Source: Apostichopus parvimensis
Taxonomy: Eukaryota > Echinodermata > Holothuroidea > Aspidochirotida > Stichopodidae
Direction of reading: 5' to 3'
Assembly: GCA_000934455.1 (NCBI GenBank)
Contig: KN889796.1
Location: 1 to 30,932 of the forward strand
DNA: 30,932 nucleotides
Under the pieces are notes generated by a model that saw only the letters and a program-made list of their open reading frames with translations, ran no database searches and had not been told where the DNA came from. Positions 29,876-30,932 of the stretch are shown one piece after another. Position 1 is the first letter of the stretch, and every line of letters starts with the position of its first letter. Both the position numbers and the translations under genes were made by a program.

Positions 29876-29945
29876 TTAAACTTGGTGGGAAGGTATACCA
29901 CGGCTAAACCCTTGTGTCTCAAAGAGCCCCGGAACCAAAGGTTAG

Positions 29946-29958
29946 AGGTCAAATGTCA
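29946..29958 (+). promoter_or_regulatory. DR1-like nuclear-receptor motif
   Basis: AGGTCA-A-ATGTCA: two half-sites one base apart, the second with one mismatch. RXR-, HNF4- or COUP-type receptors bind such DR1 elements. Regulatory use here is not shown. Confidence 0.3.
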
Positions 29959-30063
29959 CATTTAGTGATTTTTATTGTTATAACTCCAAGCGGAAAGATT
30001 GAATTGACATATGGAACTGGAAATGTCACGTACTGTCAAAATATCTGAGTGCCGTGGGAACCG

Positions 30064-30080
30064 AGGTCAAAGGTCACGTG
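30064..30080 (+). promoter_or_regulatory. Perfect DR1 overlapping an E-box
   Basis: AGGTCA-A-AGGTCA (30064-30076) is an exact DR1, and CACGTG (30075-30080) overlaps its end. With the DR1-like motif 118 bp before, it could be a receptor-binding cluster or part of a dispersed AGGTCA-rich repeat. The latter is at least as likely. Confidence 0.35.
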
Positions 30081-30608
30081 GTTAAAGGTCTTATCATAAA
30101 TTATTCATTTGAAATATGTTTGTTGGCGATGAGATGCAACCGATCACCGGATTGCCCTTTTGTTTTCATCTGAGCTACCGTGAGTCCAATTGATCGCATA
30201 GGTCCACAAGAACTTCCACATAGATAGGCCTAAACTTCTTCCAATCTTTAAACATATTTATACGGTCGTTACACAAGAAAAGTTATTCACGAGATCATTT
30301 ATGGTAGTGCTGTATAAAGTGGTCGATGTTGTGCTACAAAGGGACGCAAACTGGGCTCAGTTTCACCATAGTTATTATACTACCCCAACAAACTAATTAA
30401 TATGAATAATTCTAAGGATATATAAGCACAACTTTGTTAATCAAACACAAGTGTATGTTACTCAATTCATTTACTTATATATTTATTTCGTATTTAGATA
30501 TATGCCTATGGTCTATGGACAGTATACTGTGGTCACGAGTTTATTAAACCACATTTCTACTTTGGAAATATCTTTATTGCCCGGGGGTTCCTGTGCTTTG
30601 CAAATTCT
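30081..30608. other. Non-coding region
   Basis: AT-rich. No supported exon or element was seen. Confidence 0.4.
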
Positions 30609-30725
30609 TTGTCGCATATGTTGGCGAATATTAGTGTCAACAATGACGGACAGCGAATTTCGGCTTGAATAAGTAAGAGACGGCCGACCTTCGACCGGTT
30701 ATTAATCTTTGTGATGATGATCCAG
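30609..30725 (+). other. Possible first exon of a further plus-strand gene
   Basis: A locally GC-richer stretch (GACGGACAGCG, GACGGCCGACC) ends at a strong donor, CAG|GTACGT (30725/30726). An ATG at 30713, in the frame ATG-ATC-CAG, would give a very short coding start. Otherwise the exon is 5' UTR. The left boundary is a guess and the next exon is outside the window. Confidence 0.25.
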
Positions 30726-30932
30726 GTACGTGTCGTTTGTTTGCGGTACAGTAGTTCTATTTACTAATCCAAATAAGTGGCAAAATTACCGTCGTGGATT
30801 TTACGTCCTTGGTTTTTCACATAGGATCTATCCCAATACAATACCGATCATGACACCTGCCTAACTGTGTGGTTGTTTATGTAAACCACTTGCCAGCTGA
30901 CATTTTAGTCGTACATTTTGCTGAACTGGACC

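Overview
The window is AT-rich eukaryotic DNA with short exons, long introns, many small foldback transposons and one 495-base assembly gap. The gene content (a YHYH-domain protein, an HMG-box plus GTF2I-repeat protein), the TAGGCCTA-rich stretch and dispersed AGGTCA-containing repeats suggest a marine deuterostome invertebrate, most likely an ambulacrarian such as an echinoderm. That placement is inference. No bacterial operons, rRNA genes or CRISPR arrays are present.

Layout. (1) 1-3.2 kb, plus strand: the last exons of an unrecognised gene (272-402, 1278-1355, 3001-3053) with an AATAAA signal at 3216. Its second visible intron holds a TA-flanked foldback MITE (2087-2286). (2) 3.2-8.3 kb: a gene-poor AT-rich desert with one strong G-quadruplex candidate (4851-4884). 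(3) 8.3-10.4 kb, minus strand: a YHYH-domain protein gene that looks decayed. A 308-bp foldback MITE (9269-9576), flanked by 7-bp GATAATG repeats, sits inside the first YHYH motif. (4) 10.4-17.4 kb: mostly non-coding, with a 122-bp tandem duplication, one possible isolated exon (13402-13516), a TTAA-flanked MITE (14961-15324) and degenerate repeats. (5) 17.5-25.3 kb, minus strand: a lone C-terminal exon (17496-17588), then a well-supported five-exon gene (18594-25267) encoding a 221-residue protein with an HMG box and a GTF2I-like repeat. Its introns carry two TTAA-flanked foldback elements, the gap and a 68-bp duplication that ends on a splice donor. (6) 25.3-28 kb: repeats, a tRNA-like SINE remnant and TAGGCCTA-rich DNA. 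(7) 28.0-29.7 kb, plus strand: a promoter-like segment with two ETS-type motifs, then a candidate three-exon gene for a 79-residue orphan protein. (8) 29.8-30.9 kb: GT-rich DNA, DR1 nuclear-receptor-like motifs and perhaps the first exon of a further plus-strand gene.

How the parts relate. The genes have no evident shared pathway. The HMG/GTF2I protein is probably nuclear and DNA-binding. The YHYH protein is probably secreted and of unknown function. The strongest unusual items are the HMG-GTF2I combination, the transposon insertion into the signature motif of the YHYH gene (together with that motif lying out of frame), and three TTAA-flanked foldback elements within about 8.4 kb. All exon models were read by eye from splice signals, phase agreement and protein-like translation. 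None was checked against transcripts or databases.
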